From the NCBI RefSeq assembly GCF_014836595.1, contig NZ_JACSQO010000002.1, positions 186,001-250,000 on the forward strand: a stretch of DNA of 64,000 nt, read 5' to 3'. Shown here one piece after another: positions 8,311 to 18,001 of the stretch; position 1 is the stretch's first letter, and the number at the start of each line of letters is the position of its first letter. This stretch comes from Psychrobacillus faecigallinarum (GTDB lineage Bacteria > Bacillota > Bacilli > Bacillales_A > Planococcaceae). Below the pieces are notes generated by a model. That model had not been told where the DNA came from and searched no databases. It saw nothing but the letters and a program-made list of their open reading frames with translations. Both the position numbers and the translations under genes were made by a program.

Positions 8311-9399
8311 ATGACGAAATTAGATGAAACATTAACAATGCTTAAAGATTTGACCGACGCAAAAGGAATACCAGGTAATGAGCGTGAGCCACGTCAAGTG
8401 ATGGAGAAGTATATCGCTCCTTATGCAGACAAAATTGAATATGACAATCTTGGAAGCTTGATTGCTGAAAAAGTTGGTGATGCCAATGGCCCAAAAATTA
8501 TGGTCGCTGGTCATTTAGATGAAGTAGGCTTTATGATATCTAAGATTGATGATAAAGGCTTTTTAAGCTTTCAAACAGTAGGAGGCTGGTGGTCACAAGT
8601 AATGCTAGCTCAACGTGTTACGATTGTTACACGTAAGGGAGAAACAATTACAGGTGTTATTGGTTCGAAACCACCGCATATTCTAAGCCCAGATGCTCGT
8701 AAAAAACCAGTTGATATTAAAGAAATGTTCATTGATATTGGTGCATCCTCTAAAGAAGAAGCAATGTCATGGGGAGTAATGCCAGGAGATATGGTCGTTC
8801 CATATTTTGAGTTTTCTGTTATGAACAATGAAAAACTATTACTTGCAAAAGCATGGGATAACCGTATTGGCTGTGCCATTGCTATTGATGTCTTAAAAAA
8901 TTTACAAGGTCAAGATCATCCTAATATCGTTTATGGTGTCGGGAACGTCCAAGAAGAAGTAGGTCTTCGTGGAGCTAAAACGTCTACAGCAAAAATTAAC
9001 CCTGATATCGGCTTTGCAGTTGATGTGGGTATCGCTGGTGACACTCCTGGAATTTCACCTAAAGAATCTACAAGTAAAATGGGAGACGGCCCACAAATCG
9101 TTCTATTCGATGCTTCTATGGTTTCACATAAAGGCTTACGTGATTTTGTAGTGGATACTGCCGAAGAAAATAATATCCCATACCAATTCGAAACAATTGC
9201 TGGCGGTGGAACAGATGCGGGATCCATGCACATCTCATTAAACGGGGTACCATGTTTATCGATTGGAGTCGCTACTCGTTATATTCATTCACATGCAGGA
9301 ATTCTGCATAGAGATGATTATGAGAATACAGTTAAGCTAATTGTGGAAGTTATTAAAAAGCTAGACCGTGATACAGTAAATAATATTACTTTTAACTAA
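8311..9399 (+). CDS. ysdC: M42 family metallo-aminopeptidase
   Basis: Cytoplasmic dinuclear-metal aminopeptidase of the TET/M42 family that trims short peptides. The 362-residue protein has [10 protein letters not shown] (first metal His and Asp), the mid-chain [10 protein letters not shown] (bridging Asp), [12 protein letters not shown] (catalytic Glu pair), [10 protein letters not shown] and the C-terminal HSHAG (last metal His). Length is normal. It is the B. subtilis ysdC equivalent by position. GGAGG precedes the ATG. Confidence 0.93.
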   Translation: MTKLDETLTMLKDLTDAKGIPGNEREPRQVMEKYIAPYADKIEYDNLGSLIAEKVGDANGPKIMVAGHLDEVGFMISKIDDKGFLSFQTVGGWWSQVMLAQRVTIVTRKGETITGVIGSKPPHILSPDARKKPVDIKEMFIDIGASSKEEAMSWGVMPGDMVVPYFEFSVMNNEKLLLAKAWDNRIGCAIAIDVLKNLQGQDHPNIVYGVGNVQEEVGLRGAKTSTAKINPDIGFAVDVGIAGDTPGISPKESTSKMGDGPQIVLFDASMVSHKGLRDFVVDTAEENNIPYQFETIAGGGTDAGSMHISLNGVPCLSIGVATRYIHSHAGILHRDDYENTVKLIVEVIKKLDRDTVNNITFN

Positions 9400-9403
9400 T
9401 TAT

Positions 9404-9449
9404 AAAAGACTAATGAAGGTTGCAATAGTATTCCTCATTAGTCTTTTTT
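9404..9449 (+). terminator. terminator after ysdC
   Basis: AAAAGACTAATGA / TCATTAGTCTTTT stem with an 18-nt loop and a T run. Confidence 0.82.
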
Positions 9450-9477
9450 ATGTATAAATAAATGTATATAAATCCAC

Positions 9478-9506
9478 TTGACTTTATAAATATTCATATT
9501 TATAAT
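9478..9506 (+). promoter_or_regulatory. sigma-A promoter of argF
   Basis: TTGACT (9478-9483), 17 bp, TATAAT (9501-9506). The spacer contains TATTCAT, half of a possible AhrC/ArgR operator; the other half is poor. Confidence 0.75.
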
Positions 9507-9547
9507 AAAAAATACAGAAGGATACGGAAAAGAAGGGGATTAAATTT

Positions 9548-10513
9548 ATGAAACTATTGGAATGGGTAAATCTGAAAATGGTTGATAGCTTAAAAGGAAA
9601 AGACCTTTTAACTCTCTTGGATTACTCAAAAGAGGAAGTGAGTGAATTGCTAGAGCTTGCCACAAATTTAAAATCGTTGACAAAAGCAGGGAAATGCCCG
9701 CCGCTGTTAGAAGGTAAAACACTTGGGATGATTTTTGAAAAGCATTCTACTCGTACAAGAATTTCTTTTGAAGTAGGAATGAAGCAATTAGGCGGTAATG
9801 GTATGTTCATGAATGCACGTGATTTACAAATTGGGCGAGGAGAATCTGTATATGATACTGCTCATGTTTTATCTGGTTATTTAGATGGCATTATGATTCG
9901 TGCCAATTCACATACAATGGTAAGAGAGCTAGCTGAGCATGCGAGTATTCCAGTGATTAATGGATTGACAGATCTTTATCATCCCTGCCAGGCATTAGCG
10001 GATATACTTACTGTGCAGGAAGTAAAGGGCTATACGAAGGGACTAAAGCTAGCATATGTTGGAGACGGAAACAATGTAGCACATTCCTTAGTTATAGCGG
10101 CAGCATACATGGGTATGCACATAGCAGTTGCAACACCGATAGGCTATGAACCGAATAAAGAAATTATGGAAAAGGCCAAGGCTATTGCATTGGATAATGA
10201 AGGCTCATTATTTGTATGTAATGATCCCATAGAAGCAGTAGTGAATGCAGATGTAGTGTATACAGATGTATGGACTTCTATGGGACAGGAGGAAGAAGCT
10301 GCTAAGCGCTTAGAGGAATTTAAGGAATATCAGATTAATGATAAGCTTGTAGCCAATGCAAAGCCAGATTATATATTTCTCCATTGCTTACCAGCCCACC
10401 GAGAAGAGGAGGTTGCCACATCTGTCATAGATGGACCAAACTCATATATCTTCCAACAGGCAGAAAATCGCTTGCATGCACAAAAAGCCGTACTTGCTTC
10501 GTTAATGGCTTAA
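9548..10513 (+). CDS. argF: ornithine carbamoyltransferase
   Basis: Makes citrulline from ornithine and carbamoyl phosphate in arginine synthesis. The 321-residue enzyme shows the carbamoyl-phosphate motif [16 protein letters not shown], and the ornithine-binding HCLPAHR near the C-terminus; DVWTSMGQE is the SMG loop. The N-terminus is about 11 residues longer than usual; the ATG at 9548 is kept because GAAGGGGAT precedes it, while the ATG at 9578 has no ribosome site. No other arg genes are nearby, so it stands alone. Confidence 0.96.
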   Translation: MKLLEWVNLKMVDSLKGKDLLTLLDYSKEEVSELLELATNLKSLTKAGKCPPLLEGKTLGMIFEKHSTRTRISFEVGMKQLGGNGMFMNARDLQIGRGESVYDTAHVLSGYLDGIMIRANSHTMVRELAEHASIPVINGLTDLYHPCQALADILTVQEVKGYTKGLKLAYVGDGNNVAHSLVIAAAYMGMHIAVATPIGYEPNKEIMEKAKAIALDNEGSLFVCNDPIEAVVNADVVYTDVWTSMGQEEEAAKRLEEFKEYQINDKLVANAKPDYIFLHCLPAHREEEVATSVIDGPNSYIFQQAENRLHAQKAVLASLMA

Positions 10514-10607
10514 AAGTATTGAATAAACTGTAACGACAGGGTGTGTCCTACAGTTTATATATATGCGATGTCGCTTATCTAGAAGGATGACTACATCGCT
10601 ACATAGG

Positions 10608-10640
10608 AAGAGTGATTCGGGAGACGCCGAGTCACTCTTT
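10608..10640 (+). terminator. terminator after argF
   Basis: AAGAGTGATTCGG / CCGAGTCACTCTT with a short loop and T run. A second hairpin (AAACTGTA ... TACAGTTT, 10527-10557) lies closer to argF without a T run. On the minus strand the region also borders the end of the DUF4362 pseudogene. Confidence 0.75.
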
Positions 10641-10651
10641 ATTATTTTTCT

Positions 10652-11126
10652 TCATTTTAATGATACAAATATAGAGAGGACCATTTGTTGGTGATGGATG
10701 ACCAGTACGTTCTTGTCATACTCCTCCTGGCAGCCTTCTAACTCGTAATCCGTTCTCGTTTTGGATTGGACAGTGACTAAGGAGGTACAAGATGTTGTCT
10801 TCAAGCTACCTGCACCAAAATGATCTCTTCTTGTATCTAATTTAGAGATAATAACGTTTCCATCGTATGCTAGATCACGAAGTATAGGGTCTCCTTCTGT
10901 GGTATAAGTAACTATACGAATATTGTCTTTGTTCATTATTCAAGTTGCTTAGAAACTCCTCAAATCTATTGAAATTCTGCATGTCTCCATGTGTATCAAC
11001 TATGTCCTCTGAACTAGGTGTATAATCTGGCAACGATGGTAGCTGTGATTGAATGACAGACCCCTCTTCTTGACATCCTATCAGTAACATTGCAAAAACA
11101 AAAATGAGCATGAACTTCTTTTTCAT
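10652..11126 (-). pseudogene. DUF4362 lipoprotein, frameshifted
   Basis: The first reading frame (10875-11126) begins with a lipoprotein signal MKKKFMLIFVFAMLLIGC and continues SEDIVDTHGDMQNFNRFEEF, the opening of a DUF4362 domain, then runs into unrelated residues. The next frame (from about 10936) carries NIRIVTYTTEGDPI, TRRDHFGAGSL and RTDYELEGC, the rest of that domain. Joined near the Asn-Asn-Glu at 10930-10940 they give one normal DUF4362 lipoprotein, so a single frameshift splits it. A sequencing error or programmed shift cannot be excluded. Confidence 0.78.
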
Positions 11127-11305
11127 TTCTTAGCTCTTTTTAGTATTAGTCGGGAACGCTTCTTGAATGTTACATTTATAAAAATAGAGATGATGGAATT
11201 ACAGTTTCCAATAAAAATTATTAATCGTACATAAAAGTGAAAAATAATGAAACGTTTTACATCCTTGCTTTATCTAACAGTTAGAAAGAAAGGGGGATTA
11301 CTAAA

Positions 11306-11830
11306 TTGTCGGATATAAAGAAAGTGCAAAAAGCAAAGAAGGGGAATCATAAAGCATTTCAGGAGCTAATTGATGAGGAAAAAGTAAAGCTATATAAAAT
11401 GGCTTTCATGTACATGAAAAATGAAGAAGACGCCCTAGATGTTTTTCAAGAAACTGTTTATAAAGCTTTCGTTTCTCTCAAAAATTTAAAAGAGGACGAA
11501 TACTTTTCAACATGGATAACTCGCATTCTTATAAATACTTCACTTGATCATATTAAAAAGAAAAATAGAGTAATTCCGATGGACCGAGAGTCGATAGAGC
11601 GGAAAGTAAATCCTTATGTCTCTTCAGAGAAGGATATGGATTTATTGGAGGCTGTCATGAAATTAGATGAAAAATATAAAACAGTTTTAGTGCTAAGGTT
11701 TTATCAGGACTTTTCCATCAAACAAATAGCGGAAATATTAGAATATCCAGAGGGAACTGTGAAAACAAATGTACATCGAGGTATTAATATTTTACGAGAC
11801 ACATTGAAGGAGGATTGTGTAAATGAGTAA
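11306..11830 (+). CDS. ECF-type RNA polymerase sigma factor (SigV-like)
   Basis: A 174-residue sigma-70 family protein. Region 2 contains YMKNEEDALDVFQETVYKAF and FSTWITRI; region 4 has LVLRFYQDFSIKQIAEIL followed by EGTVKTNVHRG, the DNA-recognition helix. The start is TTG, with AAAGGGGGATT upstream; no ATG lies at a suitable distance. It overlaps the DUF4179 gene by 8 bp, the standard sigma/anti-sigma layout. TGAAAC at 11251-11256 could be the -35 of an autoregulated ECF promoter, but a convincing -10 is missing. Confidence 0.9.
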   Translation: MSDIKKVQKAKKGNHKAFQELIDEEKVKLYKMAFMYMKNEEDALDVFQETVYKAFVSLKNLKEDEYFSTWITRILINTSLDHIKKKNRVIPMDRESIERKVNPYVSSEKDMDLLEAVMKLDEKYKTVLVLRFYQDFSIKQIAEILEYPEGTVKTNVHRGINILRDTLKEDCVNE

Positions 11831-13133
11831 GCAATGGCCAGATTTAAAAAAGGAAATGGATAAAATACATGTGCCACTGGAGAAACTAGATACAATCATA
11901 AAAAACACCGTCCAACCGGTCAAAAAGAAAAAATCAATGATAAAGATAGTGTCCTATAGTGCAGTGGGAGCAGCAGTCGCATTGAGTGTGTTTATAGGAA
12001 CTGCTAGTGTTTCTCCTGCAATGGCCAAAATTGCTTCCCAGGTACCTCTAATTGGTACATTTTTTAATGATGTACAAGACGAAGGTTTACAAATAGCTGG
12101 ACAGAAGGGTTTAACACAAATTATCGACCAGTCTACAAAGGATAGTGGAATTACTTTAACAATAAACGAAATTTTTTATGATGGAACAAGACTAGTATTA
12201 GGTTACACACAAGAATCATTGTTTGCTATAGGAGAGCTGGAAAGACCAACTATTGAGGTAAACGGAAAAGAAATAAATTTCAGTTCTAGCTCATCTGGAA
12301 AATTTATTACTCCACAAAAGTATAAAGGGATGATAGAAATAAATCCAACAGAGGAGCTACCAGAAGAATTTGAGCTTAGCATGAGGATAGATGCTGTTGG
12401 CCTAATACCTGGCACTTGGAAGTTCGAATACAATGTAAAACAATCGAATGAAGTAATTGTGATACGCCCTGAAGTAGTGAAGATGATTGATGCAGCAGAA
12501 GTCAAAATAAGTTCTCTGAAAATTGGTCCTGCTGGGACAGATCTTGCCGTAAATGTTATGTCAGAGGAGAAAGAAACGAATTTAGAGCCATATGATATAG
12601 AATTCTTTATAGTTGATGATGGTGGAAATATATTGGATCCATTAGGGAAAAATGGTCACGGTGATACTGAAAACGGCATCGTTACTACGCAATTAAGCTA
12701 TCTCTTTAGCCCACTGAAGGAAGGAACTAAAAAGGTTCGAGTTATTCCTTATATGCTGGAGGACAAATTTGCCCTAGAGAAGGTCATCATACCTTTAAAA
12801 GGACAAAAATATCCTTTTACATTAAGTCAAGGGGATTTCGGAGATATTCTTGTTACAGAGATTCAGTCGAATGAGGAGCAGATATCTGTCTATTTTGATA
12901 TACAAAGTGACTCAATTTACGATAATAGACTTTCTAGAAATCCATTATGGCTAGAGGATGATCAGGGGAATAGTTTAGTGCTTGAGGATTCTCCATTCGC
13001 GCAAAGGATTGAAGGAAATAGCTTTAAACAAGTTTTTAAAGTAAGTGAACTAGAAAAGGCTCAAATAGTTACTTTCCAATATCCAAAGCCTATCATGTAT
13101 GAAGAGTATGAAATAGAAGTCCCAGAGCAATAA
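11823..13133 (+). CDS. DUF4179 membrane protein, probable anti-sigma factor
   Basis: A 436-residue protein: a short cytoplasmic N-terminus (about 40 residues) able to bind the sigma factor, one membrane helix (SYSAVGAAVALSVFIGTASV), then the DUF4179 signature SPAMAKIASQVPLIGTFF and an extracytoplasmic beta-rich domain with a second, DUF5643-like, domain to the end. Gene overlap with the ECF sigma gene and topology make it the partner that holds the sigma factor at the membrane (inference). The inducing signal is not visible in the sequence. Confidence 0.82.
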   Translation: MSKQWPDLKKEMDKIHVPLEKLDTIIKNTVQPVKKKKSMIKIVSYSAVGAAVALSVFIGTASVSPAMAKIASQVPLIGTFFNDVQDEGLQIAGQKGLTQIIDQSTKDSGITLTINEIFYDGTRLVLGYTQESLFAIGELERPTIEVNGKEINFSSSSSGKFITPQKYKGMIEINPTEELPEEFELSMRIDAVGLIPGTWKFEYNVKQSNEVIVIRPEVVKMIDAAEVKISSLKIGPAGTDLAVNVMSEEKETNLEPYDIEFFIVDDGGNILDPLGKNGHGDTENGIVTTQLSYLFSPLKEGTKKVRVIPYMLEDKFALEKVIIPLKGQKYPFTLSQGDFGDILVTEIQSNEEQISVYFDIQSDSIYDNRLSRNPLWLEDDQGNSLVLEDSPFAQRIEGNSFKQVFKVSELEKAQIVTFQYPKPIMYEEYEIEVPEQ

Positions 13134-13371
13134 ACATATCTTTTAGTGAAGGAAAAAGTTGGGGAAATCAAAATATAGAGCGATTATATAGGAAGAAGAG
13201 CAAATAACATGATTTTTGGAGTTAAAAAACTTAAATAGAAAGAGGATGGAACTAACTATAAGGATACTTCATTCTGAATGAATTTCGTTTTGGTAAAAAA
13301 TTAACTAAAGATGTCCTTTTATAACTGAAATTATATACAGTTTTCTCTTAATCTCAAAGAAAATTAAAGTT

Positions 13372-13474
13372 GTTCGGAGTGAAGGCGGGACCTCCTAGGA
13401 AACAAGCGCGTGGGAGTAGACTGCAGGCTCTCCCCGTGTCCTCAGGAAAGCGTCCGCAGTAGCGGGCAACAACG
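13372..13474. repeat. eroded intergenic repeat, related to 3551-3672
   Basis: GC-rich island with GAAGGCGGGACCTCCT, GCGTGGGAGTAGACTGCAG, CCCCGTGTCCTCAGG and CGTCCGCAGTAGCGGG. On the opposite strand it reads CGCTTTCC ... CCCAC ... GGAGGTCCCGCC, the same order of blocks as the repeat at 3551-3672. It is the only structure seen in the 13134-13488 gap apart from AT-rich sequence. Confidence 0.5.
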
Positions 13475-13488
13475 ACTATGTAATAGAA

Positions 13489-13532
13489 AAGAGTCTCGAA
13501 AATTTACTATTCGGTAAATTTTCGGGACTCTT
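13489..13532. terminator. bidirectional terminator, anti-sigma gene / BASS gene
   Basis: AAGAGTCTCGAAAATTTAC and its near-perfect complement around a 6-nt loop, between convergent genes. Confidence 0.75.
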
Positions 13533-13582
13533 AAATGTCTAAGGTGGGTTTTGTTCCAACCTCTTCTTTTAGTTGTGTATAT

Positions 13583-14566
13583 TTAAATCTGTGATGGCTT
13601 ACCTTCTAGAGGAATAGACTCAACCTCAACCTTATCTTGTTTTCCTGCGCTCTTGGACCAAACAGTTGCTATAATTGGTCCTGAAATATTATGCCAAACG
13701 GCTCCTAAGGCACTTGGAAGAGCGGCTAGTGGACCTAAATGTGCAGTTGCTAGTGCAACTCCTAAACCAGAGTTTTGCATACCAACTTCTATGGAAATAG
13801 CACGACAATCTGATTTAGATAGCTTCATCATTTTTGCAGCATAATAGCCAAGCAATAGCCCAGCTCCGTTATGAAGGAAAACCCCAACAAAAACTAATGG
13901 ACCAGCCGAAGCAATATTGTCTACATTACCAGCAACTACTGCGGAAACAATGATAATAATAGCTAATACAGAGATCAATGGAACAATATTGGCGCTTTTT
14001 TCTACAGCTGTTGGTAGTAATTTTTTTATGAGTAATCCAAGTACGATTGGAACAATAATTACTTGTACAATAGACATAAACATGTCCATGGCATTTACCG
14101 GCATCCATTGGCCTGCTAACAGTAATAGAAGAACCGGTGTCATTAAAGGCGCCAAGAGAGTTGAGAACGAAGTCATCGTAATTGAAAGTGGTACATTTCC
14201 CTTTGCTAGGTAAACCATTACGTTAGAAGCAGTTCCCCCTGGCACAGAGCCAAGTAAAACCAAACCAGCTGCCAGTTCACTAGGTAACTGTAGTAAGTAA
14301 GCTATAGCAAAGGCAGTTAAAGGCATGATTATAAACTGTGCTGCTACACCGATTAGTACTGGCTTGGGATTTGTTAAGATCAGTTTAAAATCAACTGCTC
14401 TAAGCGTAAGTCCCATTCCAAACATTACTATTCCAAGTAGGATAGTTATATAGCCGCCAAAAGGTAGGAATGCTTCTGGTATTAAGAAAGCTATTACTGC
14501 TATTAAAATAACCCAGATGGCAAAATACTTTCCGGCAAAGCTACTGATTTTTTCTAAAATTTTCAT
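13583..14566 (-). CDS. bile acid:sodium symporter (BASS) family transporter
   Basis: Polytopic Na+-coupled organic-anion importer of the BASS fold (YocS/PanS-like), about 10 membrane helices in 327 residues. Visible: LLGIVMFGMGLTL near the first pair, GSVPGGTASNVMVYLAKGN and SIEVGMQNSGLGVALA, the two crossover/sodium-site motifs. A longer start at 14587 would overlap the upstream gene; the ATG at 14566 comes 1 nt after that gene's stop, with GGTGGG in front, and gives the normal N-terminus. Coupling to a hydroxyacid oxidase suggests a 2-hydroxy- or 2-oxoacid substrate (inference). Confidence 0.87.
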   Translation of the reverse strand: MKILEKISSFAGKYFAIWVILIAVIAFLIPEAFLPFGGYITILLGIVMFGMGLTLRAVDFKLILTNPKPVLIGVAAQFIIMPLTAFAIAYLLQLPSELAAGLVLLGSVPGGTASNVMVYLAKGNVPLSITMTSFSTLLAPLMTPVLLLLLAGQWMPVNAMDMFMSIVQVIIVPIVLGLLIKKLLPTAVEKSANIVPLISVLAIIIIVSAVVAGNVDNIASAGPLVFVGVFLHNGAGLLLGYYAAKMMKLSKSDCRAISIEVGMQNSGLGVALATAHLGPLAALPSALGAVWHNISGPIIATVWSKSAGKQDKVEVESIPLEGKPSQI

Positions 14567-14567
14567 A

Positions 14568-15962
14568 TTACCCACCGTCACTTTCAAGTTTTACTATTTT
14601 ATTTGGGTTTAAAATATTTAGCGGATCGAGAGCAACTTTAATTTTTTCCATAATTCGAAGAGCCTCGCCATGTTCTGCCGCCTGATACTTTTGTTTTCCG
14701 ACACCTACCCCATGCTCACCAGTGCAAGTTCCTTTTCGTTCGAGAGCATAAAGAACAATCTTTTCATTATAGTTCTGTGCCTTCAGTACCTCCTCGGGAT
14801 TATTCATATCAATCATGAGCAGAGCATGAAAATTTCCGTCTCCGACATGACCAGTAAGTCCTCCTGTTAATCCGATAGCATCGAGCTCCTGACGAGCAAA
14901 TATAACCGCATCGGCCAATTCTGAAATAGGAACACACACATCTGTAACCATCATTTTCTTACCGACGTTTCCGTGAATATAAGCATAAGCTAAATTATGC
15001 CTAGCATCCCAAAGCTTTGTTCGTGCGGTATTATCTGTTTCAAATTGAATATCATCACAGCCATGGTCTTTTACAATTTCTTGGGTAAACTCGACATCTT
15101 GAGTGAGTCCAGCTTCATTGCCGTGGAATTCTAAAAACAACGTAGGCTTTTCAGCATAATCAGTTTCACTAAAATGATTAACTTGACGAATCGAGCTCTC
15201 ATCCACAAGTTCTACACGTGCGATGGGAATACCCGCCTGTAATATTGAAGTTACAGCTTCAACTGCATTTTTGACCGTAGGAAAGGTTGCTCTAGCAGCA
15301 GTTGTAAATTCAGGAATGCCATACACCTTTAAAGTTAGTTCTGTAAAGCATCCTAAAGTGCCCTCTGATCCAACGAATAATCCGTTCAAATGAAAACCAG
15401 AAGCAGATTTAGCTGCCAAATTACCTGTATGCATGATTGTTCCATCAGCAAGCACTACCTCTAAATCTCTTACTTGATCTCTCATTACTCCATATTTGAC
15501 GGTGGTAGTTCCGCTAGCATTAGTCGCAGCCATGCCCCCAAGAGTTGCATCTGCACCAGGGTCAACAGAGAAGAACAGGCCATATTTTTTTAATTCTTTG
15601 TTAAGCTGCGTTCTCGTAACACCTGGTTGGACCTTCACCAGTAAATCGTTTTCTCTTATCTCTAAAATTTTGTCCATCAATGAAAAGTCAATGGTAATAC
15701 CATTTTCGTAGGGTATGACATGACCCTCTAAACTTGTTCCACGTCCAAAAGGTACTACTGGAACTTTAAGTCTACTAGCAGTCTTCATAATATTACTAAC
15801 GTCTGTTGCGCTTCTAGGGAAAACGACAACGTCTGGTAAACTTATAGAGTGATAGGATTCATCTTTCCCATGTAATTCTCTAATAGTTTGATTGATGGAA
15901 ATCTGGTCTTGCTCTAGATGTTCACTCAATGCTTCTACAATATTTTCCACCATAATGTTCAT
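14568..15962 (-). CDS. FAD-linked 2-hydroxyacid dehydrogenase (GlcD / D-lactate type)
   Basis: A 464-residue VAO-family flavoprotein that oxidises a D-2-hydroxyacid (glycolate, D-lactate or similar) at the membrane or cytoplasm. The FAD domain shows VPFGRGTSLEGH, DPGADATLGGMAATNASGT and FVGSEGTLG; the cap domain ends with GHVGDGNFH (metal and substrate His) and GEHGVGVGKQK. AGAGGCG lies 8 nt before the ATG. It has no GlcE/GlcF partners here, so it resembles the single-subunit cytochrome D-lactate dehydrogenase. Coupled to the BASS transporter downstream. Confidence 0.88.
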   Translation of the reverse strand: MNIMVENIVEALSEHLEQDQISINQTIRELHGKDESYHSISLPDVVVFPRSATDVSNIMKTASRLKVPVVPFGRGTSLEGHVIPYENGITIDFSLMDKILEIRENDLLVKVQPGVTRTQLNKELKKYGLFFSVDPGADATLGGMAATNASGTTTVKYGVMRDQVRDLEVVLADGTIMHTGNLAAKSASGFHLNGLFVGSEGTLGCFTELTLKVYGIPEFTTAARATFPTVKNAVEAVTSILQAGIPIARVELVDESSIRQVNHFSETDYAEKPTLFLEFHGNEAGLTQDVEFTQEIVKDHGCDDIQFETDNTARTKLWDARHNLAYAYIHGNVGKKMMVTDVCVPISELADAVIFARQELDAIGLTGGLTGHVGDGNFHALLMIDMNNPEEVLKAQNYNEKIVLYALERKGTCTGEHGVGVGKQKYQAAEHGEALRIMEKIKVALDPLNILNPNKIVKLESDGG

Positions 15963-16151
15963 ACACTTCGCCTCTTTGCTATAATTTAAATATAATATCT
16001 TTTGAAACTTTTCTAATTATTCAAACTCATAGAGTAATTATATACAGTATATCGGAGAAATCAAGGATAATTTTCGCAAAAGTTAAATTAATTTAGTGGT
16101 TTAGTGAATTAAAATAACTAGTTTTATATTTTATTAAATAAGGAGAATATT

Positions 16152-16718
16152 ATGATAGAAAATGGACTAATTGTTTATCATATTGTTACGAGGAAAAAGA
16201 TGAAGGTAGGACAGATAATTAATTTTGAAGAGAATCAAAGGAATACTTTGTATAGGTTCTTTTTTGAAAGAGAGCATTTAAATTCTAAAGGTGAGGATTT
16301 TATAAAAATTTTTCAGAACCAATTTACGGATGAAGGGTTGAAATTAACTAAAGAAGATTCAGAAGTAGGACGTCAATATTTTGACCAAACAACTAGAGCA
16401 ATACGAGAAACGGTAGCAGAAATGGTGAGATTAGAAGAATACCCGGATTACCCTTCTAGACTTTCTTGTTTATATGCGACGAAAAACTTTGAGGATGCTT
16501 TAAAATGGGTGGAAATATTTAATTCCTATAATCGGCAGGTTTTACAACTTGTTAGCTTAAGAGTTTTTGGTAAATCCTTTGAGGGAGATGCTAGCCTTTT
16601 GCCAAAGGAGGATGGAGCCTCGTTTTCAAGAAAAATTGAACAAGCAAGAGATTACTGGAAGGGAAACGTAAAAAGTGAATTACCTGAGCTGTTAGTAGAC
16701 GGACCAAAGTTTGCCTAG
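16152..16718 (+). CDS. DUF2441 family protein
   Basis: A 188-residue soluble protein whose opening [19 protein letters not shown] and central [19 protein letters not shown] are characteristic of DUF2441. The N-terminal strand pattern resembles ADP-ribosyltransferase-like folds, but activity is unknown. AAGGAGAATATT precedes the ATG. It stands alone between the divergent oxidase gene and a terminator shared with sspI. Confidence 0.72.
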   Translation: MIENGLIVYHIVTRKKMKVGQIINFEENQRNTLYRFFFEREHLNSKGEDFIKIFQNQFTDEGLKLTKEDSEVGRQYFDQTTRAIRETVAEMVRLEEYPDYPSRLSCLYATKNFEDALKWVEIFNSYNRQVLQLVSLRVFGKSFEGDASLLPKEDGASFSRKIEQARDYWKGNVKSELPELLVDGPKFA

Positions 16719-16751
16719 CTCTGGTCATGGAACTAATATTGAATTAATAAA

Positions 16752-16779
16752 TAGACCGTAGACTAAGTCTACGGTCTGA
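16752..16779. terminator. bidirectional terminator
   Basis: TAGACCGTAGAC-TAA-GTCTACGGTCT, a 12-bp perfect stem with a 3-nt loop between the convergent DUF2441 and sspI genes. Confidence 0.72.
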
Positions 16780-16793
16780 ACAATTACTTAAAC

Positions 16794-17003
16794 TTATTGA
16801 GCAAATGCAGTAGAAACATTATTTAGCATTGCTTGTTTGCTCGATTCATCAGCAGTTTTCCACCATTTTTCAAAAATTACGCCAAGACCAGGTAGTAAAT
16901 GTTCTTCTCCTCGGTTAATCGCATCTTCCACGACTTCTTTAATATCTGTAGCGGAATTTCCTTTTAGGTTTGCTGCTATTGCTTCTCGAATTTGAAAATC
17001 CAT
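16794..17003 (-). CDS. sspI: small acid-soluble spore protein I
   Basis: Minor spore-core protein made in the forespore. The 69-residue sequence has the SspI pattern: MDFQIREAIAANLKGN, VVEDAINRGEEHLLPGLGV and FEKWWKTADESSK. A GTG at 17012 lies inside the GGAG ribosome site; the ATG at 17003 is 8 nt downstream and fits the family N-terminus. Position next to ysgA-pheS is as in B. subtilis. A sigma-G promoter is expected but I could not point to a good one. Confidence 0.92.
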   Translation of the reverse strand: MDFQIREAIAANLKGNSATDIKEVVEDAINRGEEHLLPGLGVIFEKWWKTADESSKQAMLNNVSTAFAQ

Positions 17004-17176
17004 TTTCATCACTCCTTTTCTTTATCTTTCCCAATGTCTTGCCACGTATACATGATTTTGATAAATTCGTGGAAGATAAATATGAAGTAATAGATTAACG
17101 TGATATAATTTTTTTACAAAAGAAAAGATGCTGTATTATTTTTTGTGCGGTATATAAGAAAAAGGCGGTACATAAC

Positions 17177-17941
17177 ATGAAACGAATTGAATCTCCACAA
17201 AATTCCTTAGTTAAACATTGGAAGAAATTACTTAGTGTTCGAAAAGAGCGAGACAAAACAGGAGAATTTATCATTGAAGGATATCATTTAGTCGAGGAAG
17301 CAATTAAACAAAAAGAAAATGTTTTAACTATTATGCTAAGTGATACTAGTGAAATTCCTGTAACATGGGACGTTGATAATCTGGAAATCGTTGAGATTAA
17401 TGATGTTATCAAAAAAGAGCTTGCCGAAACAGAGCATACTCAAGGGATTTTTGCACATTGTAAACAAAGTACAGCTAAGTTAGATGAACAGGGAAGTTGG
17501 AAAAGGCTGTTATTGATTGATGCGGTTCAAGACCCTGGAAATATTGGTACGATGATTCGTACAGCCGACGCTGCTGGAATAGACGCAGTCATTCTTGGCA
17601 AAGGATCAGCAGATGCTTATAATTCCAAAACACTACGATCTGCACAAGGCTCTCATTTTCATATACCTATTTTAAAAGGTGAATTAAGCTATTGGGTGGA
17701 CCAGCTGAAAGACAAAAATGTAAAAGTATATGGAACAGCATTTGAAAACTCTACTCCGTTCCATGAAGTAGAGAAAAGTGATTCGTTTGCATTGATAGTA
17801 GGAAACGAAGGAAGCGGTATTCAAGCGGATTTGTTGGAACAAACCGACCAAAATATTATTGTCCCTTTGTTTGGTCAAGCAGAATCATTAAATGTTGCAG
17901 TGGCAACGGGAATTCTTCTTTATGGACTTACTTTGAGATAA
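17177..17941 (+). CDS. ysgA: 23S rRNA 2'-O-methyltransferase, SpoU/TrmH family (YsgA)
   Basis: AdoMet-dependent RNA ribose methyltransferase of 254 residues. The N-terminal RNA-binding domain contains TGEFIIEGYHLVEEA; the SPOUT knot follows with DPGNIGTMIRTADAAG (motif 1), GNEGSGI (motif 2) and PLFGQAESLNVAVATG (motif 3). The B. subtilis homologue YsgA (RlmP) modifies the 23S A-loop. Located upstream of pheST as in B. subtilis. Confidence 0.9.
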   Translation: MKRIESPQNSLVKHWKKLLSVRKERDKTGEFIIEGYHLVEEAIKQKENVLTIMLSDTSEIPVTWDVDNLEIVEINDVIKKELAETEHTQGIFAHCKQSTAKLDEQGSWKRLLLIDAVQDPGNIGTMIRTADAAGIDAVILGKGSADAYNSKTLRSAQGSHFHIPILKGELSYWVDQLKDKNVKVYGTAFENSTPFHEVEKSDSFALIVGNEGSGIQADLLEQTDQNIIVPLFGQAESLNVAVATGILLYGLTLR

Positions 17942-17947
17942 ATGCCC

Positions 17948-17976
17948 TTGATGAAATGTTTAAAAGTCCGTATAAT
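17948..17976 (+). promoter_or_regulatory. sigma-A promoter of the pheST T-box operon
   Basis: TTGATG (17948-17953), 17 bp, TATAAT (17971-17976), about 30 bp before the T-box leader. Confidence 0.75.
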
Positions 17977-18001
17977 AGATAATAATTTAATAAATAAGAA
18001 A

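Noticed and set aside
9484-9506. ArgR/AhrC operator at argF
   Set aside because: Only one half-site (TATTCAT) is recognisable; the other half deviates too much to annotate.
11251-11277. ECF autoregulatory promoter before the sigma gene
   Set aside because: TGAAAC is a good -35 but no CGTC/CGTA-type -10 is found at 16-17 bp.
13917-14213. 98-codon plus-strand frame
   Set aside because: Antisense to the BASS transporter membrane helices; no ribosome site; hydrophobic composition mirrors the real gene.
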